Positions 34,075 through 43,008 of a stretch of 64,000 nt of DNA are shown here, piece after piece. A program made the position numbers and the translations under genes. The first letter of the stretch is position 1. Each line of letters starts with the position of its first letter. The stretch covers positions 1,736,001-1,800,000 of the forward strand of contig NZ_VIWV01000001.1 in assembly GCF_007829875.1 (NCBI RefSeq), read 5' to 3'. This stretch comes from Streptomyces capillispiralis. Lineage in GTDB: Bacteria > Actinomycetota > Actinomycetes > Streptomycetales > Streptomycetaceae. The notes beneath the pieces are model-generated. The model worked only from the letters and a program-made list of their open reading frames with translations. It was not told the DNA's origin and did not search any database.

Positions 34075-35002
34075 CTCGGTGAGCCTGAGCGGTGCGAACG
34101 CCTTCGGCGACTTCGCACGCGAGTGGCGGACCCGGATGGGCGACACCTTCGCGCTGCCGTCCTTCAGCCGGACGACCGTCGCCGGCTTCGCCGCGCGGTC
34201 CCGTGGGTTCCGGGTGCGGGACCTGATGTTCAACCGCTTCGAGAACGCGGCCGCCCTCAGGACGGCGGGCCTGCGGGTCGGGACCGACGATCACGTACGT
34301 CTGTGGATCGTCCACCGGGGCACCTGGCGGTTCGGAGAACCGGGAGGAATCGAGCACACGGCACCGGCCGGCCGCTTGCTGGTGCAGACGGGGAAGCTTT
34401 CCCACTTCTCCGCGGCGCCACGCACCACCGCCCAGGTGCTCGTGCTGCCCGCCGCCGAGATTCGGCGCGGACGGGGCATGCCGGCAACCGGCCCGGCCGA
34501 CACCGCCGAAGTGCGGCTGCTGACCGCGCACGCCACCATGGTGAGCCGGATGCTGGGCGGTCTCGGGCCGGCCGGGGTCGACGCCGCCCGCGACACCCTG
34601 GCCGAATTGGCTCGGGCCGCCGTCGGGGGTGGCCTCGACGACGTGGAGCCCCTGCTGTCGCCGGCGCTGGCCCAGGCCGCTCGGGACCTGGCCGACGGGC
34701 GGCTCACCGACCCCGCCCTCTCCCCCGCGGCTCTCGCGCGGAAACTGAACGTCTCCACGCGCACCCTTCAACGGGCCTTCGCCCGTGAAGGGCAGTCGCT
34801 GAGCGCCTACATCCGGGATCGCCGCCTCGATGAGGCGCGCCGCGCGCTCATCACACCGCACCGACGCATGACCATTTCGGACATAGCCGCCCGCTGGCAG
34901 TTCGCCGACAGCGGCCACTTCGCCCGCGCCTTCCGCAAGCGCTACGGCCGGACACCCACCGACTACGCCGCGACCGCCACTCCGGAGACGGACGTCGCAT
35001 AG
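34061..35002 (+). CDS. AraC family transcriptional regulator
   Basis: This 313-residue regulator has an N-terminal AraC-binding-like domain (residues about 30-170, including RLWIVHRGTWRFGEPGG) and a C-terminal double HTH: LSPAALARKLNVSTRTLQRA, with FAREGQSLSAYIRDRRLDEA, and MTISDIAARWQFADSGHFAR, then FRKRYGRTPTDY. The GTG at 34078 is an alternative to the ATG at 34061, because a direct-repeat operator overlaps the ATG and no ribosome-binding site precedes it. It probably controls the divergent SDR gene and itself. The effector is unknown. Confidence 0.9.
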   Translation: MNGTFSVSLSGANAFGDFAREWRTRMGDTFALPSFSRTTVAGFAARSRGFRVRDLMFNRFENAAALRTAGLRVGTDDHVRLWIVHRGTWRFGEPGGIEHTAPAGRLLVQTGKLSHFSAAPRTTAQVLVLPAAEIRRGRGMPATGPADTAEVRLLTAHATMVSRMLGGLGPAGVDAARDTLAELARAAVGGGLDDVEPLLSPALAQAARDLADGRLTDPALSPAALARKLNVSTRTLQRAFAREGQSLSAYIRDRRLDEARRALITPHRRMTISDIAARWQFADSGHFARAFRKRYGRTPTDYAATATPETDVA

Positions 35003-35003
35003 C

Positions 35004-35034
35004 CGCGTGAGGCGCCGGCGTACCCGCTCACGCG
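35004..35034. terminator. Hairpin between the AraC and AAA+ genes
   Basis: CGCGTGAG (35004-35011) and CTCACGCG (35027-35034) form an 8-bp stem around a 15-base loop, directly after the AraC stop and between convergent genes. A plausible bidirectional terminator. Confidence 0.5.
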
Positions 35035-35126
35035 TCGCGCGCGGTCCCGGACGCCGCCTCGCAGGGCAGAGGACATCTCCCTCTCCCGCGACCGGTGGGC
35101 CCGGTGCGGGTCGAATTCAGGGGGTT

Positions 35127-38100
35127 TCAGGGACCCGCCCCCTCGATCCGACGGCCCGTCGGGTCGGCGGGGTCCGCCATCGGCCGACGCGGGTCCGCCG
35201 CCCGGGTGATGGCGGACTCGACGGCGGCGATGCGGTCACCGAGGAGGGCCAGGGCGGCCACCGCGCGGGTCAGGGCGTCCTCGTCGGGGCCGCCCGGGGT
35301 GAGCGTGCGGACGTGGGCGGCCTTCACCTCGTCCCAGCGGGCGGCCTGCGCGGCGGTGAGCGTGCCGCGCAGTTCCGCGAGCTTCAGCAGGTTCGCCTCG
35401 GCACCGCTGGTGAGGGTCTGGGCCTCGGCCGTGTAGTGGTCGTCGACGACGGCCGCCAGCTCGTCGTCGTTCATGACGGGCTGGATCCGCTGGGCGATCC
35501 TGTTCATGGTGCGGTAGGAGCCCTGGAGCCGGAACGGCGGTTCGGTGCGGGTGTTCTCGGACCGGGCGGCGGAGGCGATGTAGGCCGCGTTGACGGCGAG
35601 GACCGTGCGGCGGGCGGTGAGCAGGTGGCGCAACACCGCCAGGACGCGGTCCAGTTCGGTGGGGGCGTAGGGGTGGGTGAGGCGGTCGGCGCGGGCGGTG
35701 GGGTCGTTCTCGGCGAGGCGGACCAGCAGGTCCAGGTCGTCGCGGTGGCGGCCGGCGAGCGGGGCGAGCACCGGGTTGGCGGTGAGGGCGTTCTCCACGA
35801 AGCTGAGCGCGAAGACGTCCTCCTTGCCGGTGAGGACGTCGCCGAGGTTCCACACGTCGGCGCGGTTGGCCAGCATGTCGGGCACCCGGAAGACCTCGCC
35901 GGACTCGGTGTAGGGGTTGCCGGCCATGCAGACGGCGAACCGCTTGCCGCGCAGGTCGTAGGTGCGCGGCTCGCCCCGCCACACGCCCTCCACGCGGCGG
36001 GTGGCGTCGCACAGCGGGATGAACTTCTGCAGCAGTTCGGGCGAGGTGTGCTGGATGTCGTCGAGGTACAGGAGGGTGTTGCTGCCGGCGGCCAACGCGA
36101 AGTTGATCTTCTCGATCTCCTGGCGTGCGGTGGCGTTCGGCGCCTCGGCGGGGTCGAGCGAGGTGACCGCCCGCCCGAGCGCCGGGCCGCTGATCCGCAC
36201 CAGGACCAGGCCGAGCCGGTGGGCCACGTACTCCATGAGGGTCGTCTTGCCGTAGCCGGGCGGGGAGATCAGCAGCAGCAGGCCGCCGGCGGCGGTGCTG
36301 CCGGACTCCCCCGTGGTGCCGAGCTGTTTGGCGAGGCCGTCCCCGACCAGGGGCAGGTAGACCTCGTCGACCAGCCGGTTGCGGACGAACGACGCCATCA
36401 CGCGCGGCCGGTGGTCGTCCAGGCGCAGCCGGGTGCGCTCGGCGGTCAGCAGGGCGGTGCGGCGGCGCTGGTGGGCGCGGAAGGCGGGGACGTCGCGCTC
36501 CCTGAACTCCTCGGTGCGGTCCAGGAACTCGTCCAGGCGGAGGGTGAGGCGGCGGCTGGTGATCCGGGGGTGACTGCCGAGCAGCCCCTCCGCCGTGGCG
36601 GTCAGGGGTGCGTCCGACGCGTGGCGGGGCACCCGCGGGCAGAGTTCGGCGGCGACGGCCTCGGCGAGGTCACCGGCGTCCGCCGGGTCGCCGGTGGCGG
36701 CGGTGTACGCGGTCAGCCACGCCTCGACCAGCTGGCGGCGGGTGGTGAGGTCGCCGAGGGCGGGCAGGTCGTCGTCGTAGGCGTCGGTGGCGACGGTGCG
36801 GCGGAACTTGTCGAGCAGGGTGCGGACCCGGGTGCTGATCACGAACCCCTCGGGGCCGGTGGTCAGTTCGTCGAAGAGGTACGCGGCACAGGCCTCCGGG
36901 CGGGCGGTGGCGCCCTCGTCCCAGGCGCGCACGGCCCGGGCGATCTCCGTGCGGAGGGCGTCCAGCGCGGGCGGCGGGCCGAAGGCGTCACGGACCCGGG
37001 CCAGGGAGCGGGCCCGGCGGGTGAGGTCCGCGCGCTCCTCCGCCGTGGTGCCGTGCGCCCAGTACAGCAGGGCGTGGGCGCGGGCGGCCGCCGCGTGGCG
37101 CAGCGGTCCCGCGCCGTCGTACAGGGGCAGTACGGCGGTGAGGATGACGGTGGCGTCGTGGTCGTGGACGCCTCGCTCGTACCCCTCGTCGTACGCCTCC
37201 TCGGCGGCCCGGCGGACGAGCGCCGCGAGGTCGTCGGCGGCGGCCAGGGCGTCGGGGCCGGGCTCGTGCAGCAGGCGGGCGGCGAGGTGTTCGGCGCGGT
37301 AGACCCCGGGCAACTCGGACGGCAGGTGCCGGTGCCACAGGGGGCGGTCGGCGAGGAGGGCGGGGTCGGTGACGGGGGCGCGGTAGTCGGTGCCGGTGAG
37401 GGCGAGCGCGAGGCCGTCGCCGTGCGGGACGACGGTGAGGTCGAAGGGCTGGGTGGTGACGGCGAACCGGTGGGCGCCCAGGCGCAGGGCGCGTCCGTCG
37501 TCCGCGTAGAGGTCGTCCCGGTCGCGCAGGGCGCGGTCGGCCTCCTGCCGGGCGGAGCGCAGCCGCCCGTCGAGTTCCTCGGCGCGTACCCGGTCGCCCA
37601 GCTCGCGCAGTTCCTCGGCGGTGCGGCGGACCTTGGCGACCAGCGGGTCGGAGGCGAAGTAGGTGCTCACCGCGTCGGCGTCGGCGAGTGCGGCGGAGCG
37701 CCGGGCGATCGTCTCCAGGACGCGGTCGGCGGCGGAGGCGAGCTGCCCGGCGCGGCGGGCGCGGGCGTCGGTGAGGGACTGCTTGCGGGTGGCGAACGCC
37801 TCGTAAATCTCCGTGCGTTGGCCGGCGAGCCGGTCGAGCACCTCGTCGGACTCGGCGAACCGGGACTCCAGGGCCTCCAGCTGGGCCAGGACGCGGCTGA
37901 GGTGGTCGTCGCAGGCCTCGGGGTCGTCGGCCGCCGCGAGGGCGCCGGTGACGGTCTGGCCGAGCAGGGCGAGTTCGGCGGCGAACCCGGCGCGCGCCTC
38001 CCGGTCGAGGAGGCCGCGGCGGCGGGTGTCGAGGACGGCGCGGGCCCGGTTGACGCCGCCCAGGGCCTCGGCGACGCGCTCCAGGACGGTGGTGCGGACG

Positions 38101-40076
38101 GTGGCGTCGGCGATGTCGAGCCCGCCGACCACCTCGGTCACCGTGCGCAGGCCGTCGGCGAGTTCGTCCAGCCGGGCGGCGACCGGGCCGGCCCCGGCGG
38201 TGGTGGTGATCGCCCCGGCCTCGGCGACGAGCCGTTCGACGTCCGCGTGGTGGGCGGCGAAGGCGTCCTCGCGGGCCAGGAAGGCGACGGCGCGCTGCCC
38301 GAAGGAGGCGAGGTCGGAGTCGGTCTCGGCGGCCAGCGCGTCGATGCGGGCGCGGTCGGCGTACCGCAGGTCCCTCAGGGTCAGCAGATGGCCCTGGGCC
38401 TGGCGCAGTTCGGTCAGTCCGGTGACCCAGGCGGCGGCCTCACGGGGCTGCTCGCCGCGCAGTCGGCGCACCACCGACGCGATCCGGTCCGCGGTCTCGT
38501 CGAGCGCGCGGGCGGCCCGGCCGGTGAGGTCGCGTACGGTCTCGAACTCGGCCAGCACCTGCTCGGCGGTGTCCCGCATCCGCGTCAAGGGGGTGCGCAG
38601 GTCGCCGAGTTCGTCCTCCCCCAGCCAGTGGTGGGTGTCCAGGGCGCGGACGCAGGCGGCCGTCAGGGTCCGGTACCTCTCGGCCGTGGGGGTGGTCTCG
38701 GCGGCGGAGCGGGCCAGGGACAGGCAGTCGGAGATGCCGCGCACCAGGTCGGCGTTGCCGATCCGGGCGAGGCGGCCCTCGCCGGCCGGGACGGCGGCGG
38801 CGTGGGCGTCGGAGGCGTAGGGCGAGTCCCAGAGCTGGAGCGGGTGGACGCGGGCGGGGTCGTCGCCGTCGGGGCGCAGCAGGGCGAGCAGCCCGTCGTC
38901 GAAGAGGGCCCAGCCGTGGCAGGCCATCGGGGCGGCGGCCGCCTCACGGATCTGGTTGTACGACAGCAGCAGTCCGCGTCCGCGCCCGGGAGCGTGGAAG
39001 GCGTACAGCACGTCCTCGCCGTGCGGTGAGCGCACCTCGCGGGCGAACTCCATGCCGGTGGTGTCGAGTTCGTACGTCTTGTGGCTGCCGTTGGCCAGGC
39101 AGTAGCCGCCGGGGAACACGATGCCCTGGTCCTCGGGGAGCCGGCGGGCGCCCTGGCCGACGGCGTCGAGGCGGACGACGGTCCGGGTGAGGGTGTTGAA
39201 GACGAGGTGGCGGTGGGCGGTCTCCTTGTAGGGGAGGATCCGCAGCAGGATCAGGGGGCCGACGCGGGCGTGCGCGATCTCGGCGTCGGCGAGGGACTGC
39301 AAAGGTTCGTCGACCGGTTCGGTGTGGATGCCGTCGGGGGTGCCGGTGTCGTCGTCGGCCTTGACGGTGAGGGTGCCGCCGAGGGTGTCGACGAAGACCT
39401 CGCCCCGGACGGAGACGTGCGGGTGACGGCCGAGGACGTGGTCCTCGCGGGTGGTGGCCGTCCAGTGGATGTCGTCGGGCGGGGTGATCGCGTGGTCGCG
39501 GTCGCCGCGCGCGTCCAGGAAGGCGGTGCGGCCGTCCTCGGTCACCGACCAGCGCAGGACGCGGATGTCGCCGGCCTTCTCGCCGGTCTGGAAGACGGCC
39601 AGCAGTCTGCCCTCGACGCGGCGCAGCCGCAGCAGGCGTGCCTGGCGGTAGTAGCGGTGCAGGGCGGCGAACTCCCGCAGGAAGGCGGGGTCGTCGAGCA
39701 GTCCGGGCACGGCGTCGTCGGGCAGCCGGTTCAGGTCGCGGTCGTGCGCGGCGAGGACGTCACCGACCGCGGTGTCGCCGTCGGGGCGGGGCCGGGTCTC
39801 GTAGCCGAAGAGGAGCACGCCGCCCACGGCGACGATGTCGCGGGGTACGGCGGTGCGGCCGGTGCGCAGCCGCTCGGTGCCGGTCAGGCGCAGCGCGGGG
39901 GCGCCGAACTGCTGCGCCCGCAGCCCGTTCAACGCCTGGGCGCGGCGGGCGAGTTCGGCGGCCTGGGCGGAGAGGCGGTCGCGCAGCACCTGGTAGGCGC
40001 CGGCGTCGACCGTCTCCTCGGCGGCGGGGGTCCGGTGCGGGGCCGGGGCGGCGGGCTCGTGGGTACCGGTGGTCAT
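35127..40076 (-). CDS. Large AAA+ ATPase with DUF3686-like N-terminus ('DNA repair ATPase')
   Basis: This 1649-residue protein has a long N-terminal region (beta-rich about 1-480, then helical and probably coiled-coil to about 850), like the family annotated as DNA-repair ATPase/DUF3686. The AAA+ module is in the C-terminal third: Walker A LLISPPGYGKTTLMEYVAHR, Walker B NTLLYLDDIQHTSPELLQKF, a sensor-1-like FAVCMAGNPYTESGE, and a helical lid. The GNP sensor resembles MoxR-type ATPases. 'DNA repair' is only an inherited label; no nuclease or helicase motif is seen. It lies 69 bases downstream of a flotillin-like gene on the same strand and probably works with it, perhaps remodelling membrane-associated complexes. 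A strong hairpin lies in the gap between them. Confidence 0.8.
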   Translation of the reverse strand: MTTGTHEPAAPAPHRTPAAEETVDAGAYQVLRDRLSAQAAELARRAQALNGLRAQQFGAPALRLTGTERLRTGRTAVPRDIVAVGGVLLFGYETRPRPDGDTAVGDVLAAHDRDLNRLPDDAVPGLLDDPAFLREFAALHRYYRQARLLRLRRVEGRLLAVFQTGEKAGDIRVLRWSVTEDGRTAFLDARGDRDHAITPPDDIHWTATTREDHVLGRHPHVSVRGEVFVDTLGGTLTVKADDDTGTPDGIHTEPVDEPLQSLADAEIAHARVGPLILLRILPYKETAHRHLVFNTLTRTVVRLDAVGQGARRLPEDQGIVFPGGYCLANGSHKTYELDTTGMEFAREVRSPHGEDVLYAFHAPGRGRGLLLSYNQIREAAAAPMACHGWALFDDGLLALLRPDGDDPARVHPLQLWDSPYASDAHAAAVPAGEGRLARIGNADLVRGISDCLSLARSAAETTPTAERYRTLTAACVRALDTHHWLGEDELGDLRTPLTRMRDTAEQVLAEFETVRDLTGRAARALDETADRIASVVRRLRGEQPREAAAWVTGLTELRQAQGHLLTLRDLRYADRARIDALAAETDSDLASFGQRAVAFLAREDAFAAHHADVERLVAEAGAITTTAGAGPVAARLDELADGLRTVTEVVGGLDIADATVRTTVLERVAEALGGVNRARAVLDTRRRGLLDREARAGFAAELALLGQTVTGALAAADDPEACDDHLSRVLAQLEALESRFAESDEVLDRLAGQRTEIYEAFATRKQSLTDARARRAGQLASAADRVLETIARRSAALADADAVSTYFASDPLVAKVRRTAEELRELGDRVRAEELDGRLRSARQEADRALRDRDDLYADDGRALRLGAHRFAVTTQPFDLTVVPHGDGLALALTGTDYRAPVTDPALLADRPLWHRHLPSELPGVYRAEHLAARLLHEPGPDALAAADDLAALVRRAAEEAYDEGYERGVHDHDATVILTAVLPLYDGAGPLRHAAAARAHALLYWAHGTTAEERADLTRRARSLARVRDAFGPPPALDALRTEIARAVRAWDEGATARPEACAAYLFDELTTGPEGFVISTRVRTLLDKFRRTVATDAYDDDLPALGDLTTRRQLVEAWLTAYTAATGDPADAGDLAEAVAAELCPRVPRHASDAPLTATAEGLLGSHPRITSRRLTLRLDEFLDRTEEFRERDVPAFRAHQRRRTALLTAERTRLRLDDHRPRVMASFVRNRLVDEVYLPLVGDGLAKQLGTTGESGSTAAGGLLLLISPPGYGKTTLMEYVAHRLGLVLVRISGPALGRAVTSLDPAEAPNATARQEIEKINFALAAGSNTLLYLDDIQHTSPELLQKFIPLCDATRRVEGVWRGEPRTYDLRGKRFAVCMAGNPYTESGEVFRVPDMLANRADVWNLGDVLTGKEDVFALSFVENALTANPVLAPLAGRHRDDLDLLVRLAENDPTARADRLTHPYAPTELDRVLAVLRHLLTARRTVLAVNAAYIASAARSENTRTEPPFRLQGSYRTMNRIAQRIQPVMNDDELAAVVDDHYTAEAQTLTSGAEANLLKLAELRGTLTAAQAARWDEVKAAHVRTLTPGGPDEDALTRAVAALALLGDRIAAVESAITRAADPRRPMADPADPTGRRIEGAGP

Positions 40077-40096
40077 GACTGCCTCTCGGGAAGGGT

Positions 40097-40139
40097 ACGG
40101 CCGGGAGCCGCCGTCCCCTGTGCGGCGGCTCCCGGCCGT
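40097..40139 (-). terminator. Strong hairpin between the flotillin and AAA+ genes
   Basis: ACGGCCGGGAGCCGCCG (40097-40113) pairs perfectly over 17 bases with CGGCGGCTCCCGGCCGT (40123-40139), loop of 9. It lies just before the AAA+ start and only a few bases after the flotillin stop. It may end most transcripts and so set a lower level of the ATPase, or act as an mRNA-processing hairpin. Confidence 0.8.
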
Positions 40140-40145
40140 GGGTGG

Positions 40146-42191
40146 TCAGGCCCTGGCGGCGCCGTTCGGCGCGGCCGGCGGTGTGTCGGTGAGGCCCGGC
40201 TCCCCCGCCTGCTCGATCAGTTGCCGGAGCCGGCCGGCGTGCTCGCCGCCCTCCGTCATCAGCCGCGTCAGCAGCGCGGACACGGTGAGGTTCTGCACGT
40301 CGGCCGTGGAGACGGAGCCCAGCACGCGGCTCAGGTCCTCGGTGAAGTTCGCCGAGCCGTCCAGCCAGGGGCCGGCGAGGGCCTGCGCGGTCTCGGAGCT
40401 GCGGACGAAGCCGTCGACGCCCTTGCCGAGCGCGATCGAGGACACCAGCCGGTCGAAGAAGACCGACTCCCCGCCGACGATGTTGATGTCCGCGTTCTCC
40501 AGTCCGGTGGCGAGGACCGTGGCCTGCGCCTCGGCGACCTGCCGCTGCACCTCCAGTCCGGCGAGCCGGACGTCCTTCTCCGCCTCCAGCCGCAGCCGGT
40601 ACTCCTCGTGGCCGCGGGACGCCTCGTCGAGGGCGGCCATGGCCGCCGCCTTCTCGGTGAGGCCGGCCGCCTCCGCGCGGAGCTTGCCGCTGATGGCCTC
40701 CGCGTCGGCGAGGGCCTTGGCCCGGGCTCCCTCGGCCTCCGCGCGCAGCCGGGCCTCGGTGGCCCCGGCCTCGGCACGGCCCGTCTTCTCGGCGACCTCG
40801 GCCTCCTTGTCGCGGACCTGCGCGGCGGCCAGTCCTTCGGCCGCGGCCTCCGCCTGGACTCCCTCGGCCAGCCGCAGCTTGGCCCGCGCGTCCAGGTCGG
40901 CGGTCTTCAACCGGGCCTCGGCGAGGGTGAGTTCCTCGGCGGCGCGGTGGGCGGCGGCCTGCTCGGCGGCCTCGGCCGCCTTGATGTCCTTGACCAGCCT
41001 CTCCTGCGCCTCGGCCTCCGCGGCGATGACGACGGCCTGCCGCTGCCGCTCGGCCTCCTCGACCGCCCGCAGCCTGAGGATCGACTCCTCCTGCTCGGCG
41101 ACCGTGCGGTCCACCGCGACCCGCTCGCGGACCACCTCGGCGATCTCCCGCTTCTCCGCCTCGACCTCCTTCTCGGCGGCGATCCGCGTCAGCTGGGTCT
41201 CCCGTTCCCGGGCGATGACCTCCAGCAGGCGGTCCTTCTCGATGCGCTCGCTCTCCACGGCGATGACCCGCTCGCGGTTCTTGGCGGCGACGGCGACCTC
41301 GCGGGCCTGGTTCTCGCGCTGCACGCCGAGCTGTTCCTCGGTGCGCAGGAAGGCGCTCTGCGCGCGCAGCCGCTCCTCCTCCACCACCCGGGCGGTCTCG
41401 GCCTCCTCGCGGGCCCGTACGGTCTCGATCTCCCGGCGCTGCTTGATCTCGGCGTCGGCCTGCCGGCGTTCCAGTTCCAGGATGGCCTCGCGGGCGTCGA
41501 CGTTCTGCCGGGTGATCTCCTTCTCCTCGCCGCGCTGGGCCTCGTTGGTGCGGACGTGCTCCACGGCCGTCAGTTCGGTGATCTTGCGGATGCCCTGGGC
41601 GTCGAGGACGTTGCCGGGGTCGAGCTGGGTGAGGGGCGTCTGCTCCAGGTAGTCGATGGCGGCGTCCTCGAGGTGGTAGCCGTTGAGGTCGACGCCGATG
41701 ACCTCGATGATCCGGTACCGCAGTTCCTCGCGCTTGGTGTACAGGTCGGTGAAGTCCAGTTGCTTGCCGACGGTCTTCAGCGCCTCGGAGAACTTCGCGT
41801 GGAACAGTTCCTGGAGGGTGTTGCGGTCGCTGGCGCGCGCGGTGCCGACGGCCTGGGCGACCTTGATGACGTCGTCCACGGTCTTGTTGACCTTGACGAA
41901 GAACGTGATGCGGATGTCCGCGCGGATGTTGTCGCGGCAGATCAGGCCTTCCTTGCCGGCCCGGGTGATCTCGATGGTCTTCACCGAGATGTCCATGACC
42001 TCGGCCTTGTGGAGCACCGGCAGGACGACCGACCCGGTGAACGTCACGTCGACCCTGCGGGTCTTGGAGACGATCAGGGCCTTGCCCTGCTCCACCTTGC
42101 GGAACAGTCTGGAGACGACGAGCAGGCCGATGAGCAGCAGGAGCAGGGCGACGCCGACGAGTACGGCGATGCCCACGGTGGCGGCATCCAT
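40146..42191 (-). CDS. Flotillin-like SPFH/band 7 protein (YqiK type)
   Basis: This 681-residue protein has one N-terminal TM helix (VGIAVLVGVALLLLLIGLLV), an SPFH domain (about 30-200: LFRKVEQGKALIVSKTRRVD, VKTIEITRAGKEGLICRDNI, TLQELFHAKFSEALKTVG), then a very long Glu/Ala/Arg-rich coiled coil (about 220-560) and a conserved C-terminal part (ENADINIVGGESVFFDRLVS). This matches bacterial YqiK/flotillin proteins, which form large membrane assemblies and organise lipid microdomains. The start at 42191 (MDAATVGIAV) is placed directly before the TM helix. It is flanked on the same strand by a small membrane protein and the AAA+ ATPase, so the three probably form one system. Confidence 0.9.
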   Translation of the reverse strand: MDAATVGIAVLVGVALLLLLIGLLVVSRLFRKVEQGKALIVSKTRRVDVTFTGSVVLPVLHKAEVMDISVKTIEITRAGKEGLICRDNIRADIRITFFVKVNKTVDDVIKVAQAVGTARASDRNTLQELFHAKFSEALKTVGKQLDFTDLYTKREELRYRIIEVIGVDLNGYHLEDAAIDYLEQTPLTQLDPGNVLDAQGIRKITELTAVEHVRTNEAQRGEEKEITRQNVDAREAILELERRQADAEIKQRREIETVRAREEAETARVVEEERLRAQSAFLRTEEQLGVQRENQAREVAVAAKNRERVIAVESERIEKDRLLEVIARERETQLTRIAAEKEVEAEKREIAEVVRERVAVDRTVAEQEESILRLRAVEEAERQRQAVVIAAEAEAQERLVKDIKAAEAAEQAAAHRAAEELTLAEARLKTADLDARAKLRLAEGVQAEAAAEGLAAAQVRDKEAEVAEKTGRAEAGATEARLRAEAEGARAKALADAEAISGKLRAEAAGLTEKAAAMAALDEASRGHEEYRLRLEAEKDVRLAGLEVQRQVAEAQATVLATGLENADINIVGGESVFFDRLVSSIALGKGVDGFVRSSETAQALAGPWLDGSANFTEDLSRVLGSVSTADVQNLTVSALLTRLMTEGGEHAGRLRQLIEQAGEPGLTDTPPAAPNGAARA

Positions 42192-42287
42192 GGGACACGT
42201 CCTTCTGGGCTGGAATGTGGGCAGAAGTCGGGTGGAGAGGCGCCTCGTCGACGAGGCGGGTGGACGTCCGGTGGAGGAGGAGACGGC

Positions 42288-42770
42288 TCAGCCGGTGCCG
42301 CGGTTCTGCGGCAGGCGCGGACGGATGCCGTCCGCCGGCCGGGGCACCGCGCGTGACGCACCGTCACGGTCCGCGTGGGGTTCGCGCGTCGGCCGTGACG
42401 GGCCGGGTTCGTCCGGGAAGAGGCGGTGCAGCCGTCGTACGAGGCGGCGGGTGAGCCGCCAGGCGGCGAGCAGCGCGCCGCACGCGGCGGCCGGGCGCAG
42501 CAGTCCCTCGGCGGGCCCGTCCGGGAGGGTCGTGTCCAGCAGGACGCCCGTGCCGGTGGCCAGGAGCCAGGCGAGGAGCGTCAGCAGCGAGAACGCGACC
42601 GCGATCGGTACGCCGCCCATCCCGAGGGGGCGGAGGTCCGCGTCGGAGTCGAAGCTGCGGGCGGTGGTGGCCCCGACGGCCACCAGCAGCCAGAAGCAGA
42701 TCACGACGACGAGGGCGGCGGTGAACAGGAGGGTGGGCGCACCCGTGGCGGACTCCACGACCCTGTGCAT
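42288..42770 (-). CDS. Small membrane protein partner of the flotillin (YqiJ/DUF1449-like N-terminus)
   Basis: This 160-residue protein has three hydrophobic segments: LLFTAALVVVICFWLLVAVG, IAVAFSLLTLLAWLLATGTG and LLRPAAACGALLAAW. A cytoplasmic Arg/Pro-rich tail follows. The spacing D-x-D-x-D...GMGGVP and the position next to a flotillin gene recall the N-terminal membrane part of YqiJ/NfeD-like proteins, but the OB-fold domain they normally carry is missing. The ATG at 42770 follows GGAGGGGGTTCCG. It is the first gene of the putative three-gene operon. Its identity as a YqiJ relative is tentative. Confidence 0.6.
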   Translation of the reverse strand: MHRVVESATGAPTLLFTAALVVVICFWLLVAVGATTARSFDSDADLRPLGMGGVPIAVAFSLLTLLAWLLATGTGVLLDTTLPDGPAEGLLRPAAACGALLAAWRLTRRLVRRLHRLFPDEPGPSRPTREPHADRDGASRAVPRPADGIRPRLPQNRGTG

Positions 42771-43008
42771 CGGAACCCCCTCCCCCGTTCTCCGCTCACG
42801 TCGGCGGGCAGCACGGCTCCCCTCCGGTTCCGGCGCCGGCACCTGCCGGTGCCCGGCACCGGAACCTTCCGCGGTGCTCCCCGCGGACCATGGTGCCCGG
42901 CGGACCCGCGTTCGCGCATTGCCGGATCCCGGCAGTTTTCCCTAGGGTCTGGGTGCCGGTGGGACACCATGCCGGTGTGAGGAACGCGTCAGGACTTGGG
43001 GGGACCAC

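Noticed and set aside
35007..39029. A plus-strand open frame of about 1340 codons opposite the AAA+ gene
   Set aside because: It is Gly/Val/Gln-rich with no domain, and mirrors the codon bias of the minus-strand AAA+ gene; a high-GC shadow.
39081..42356. A plus-strand open frame of about 1090 codons opposite the flotillin gene
   Set aside because: Leu/Gly/Asp-rich shadow of the coiled-coil coding sequence.
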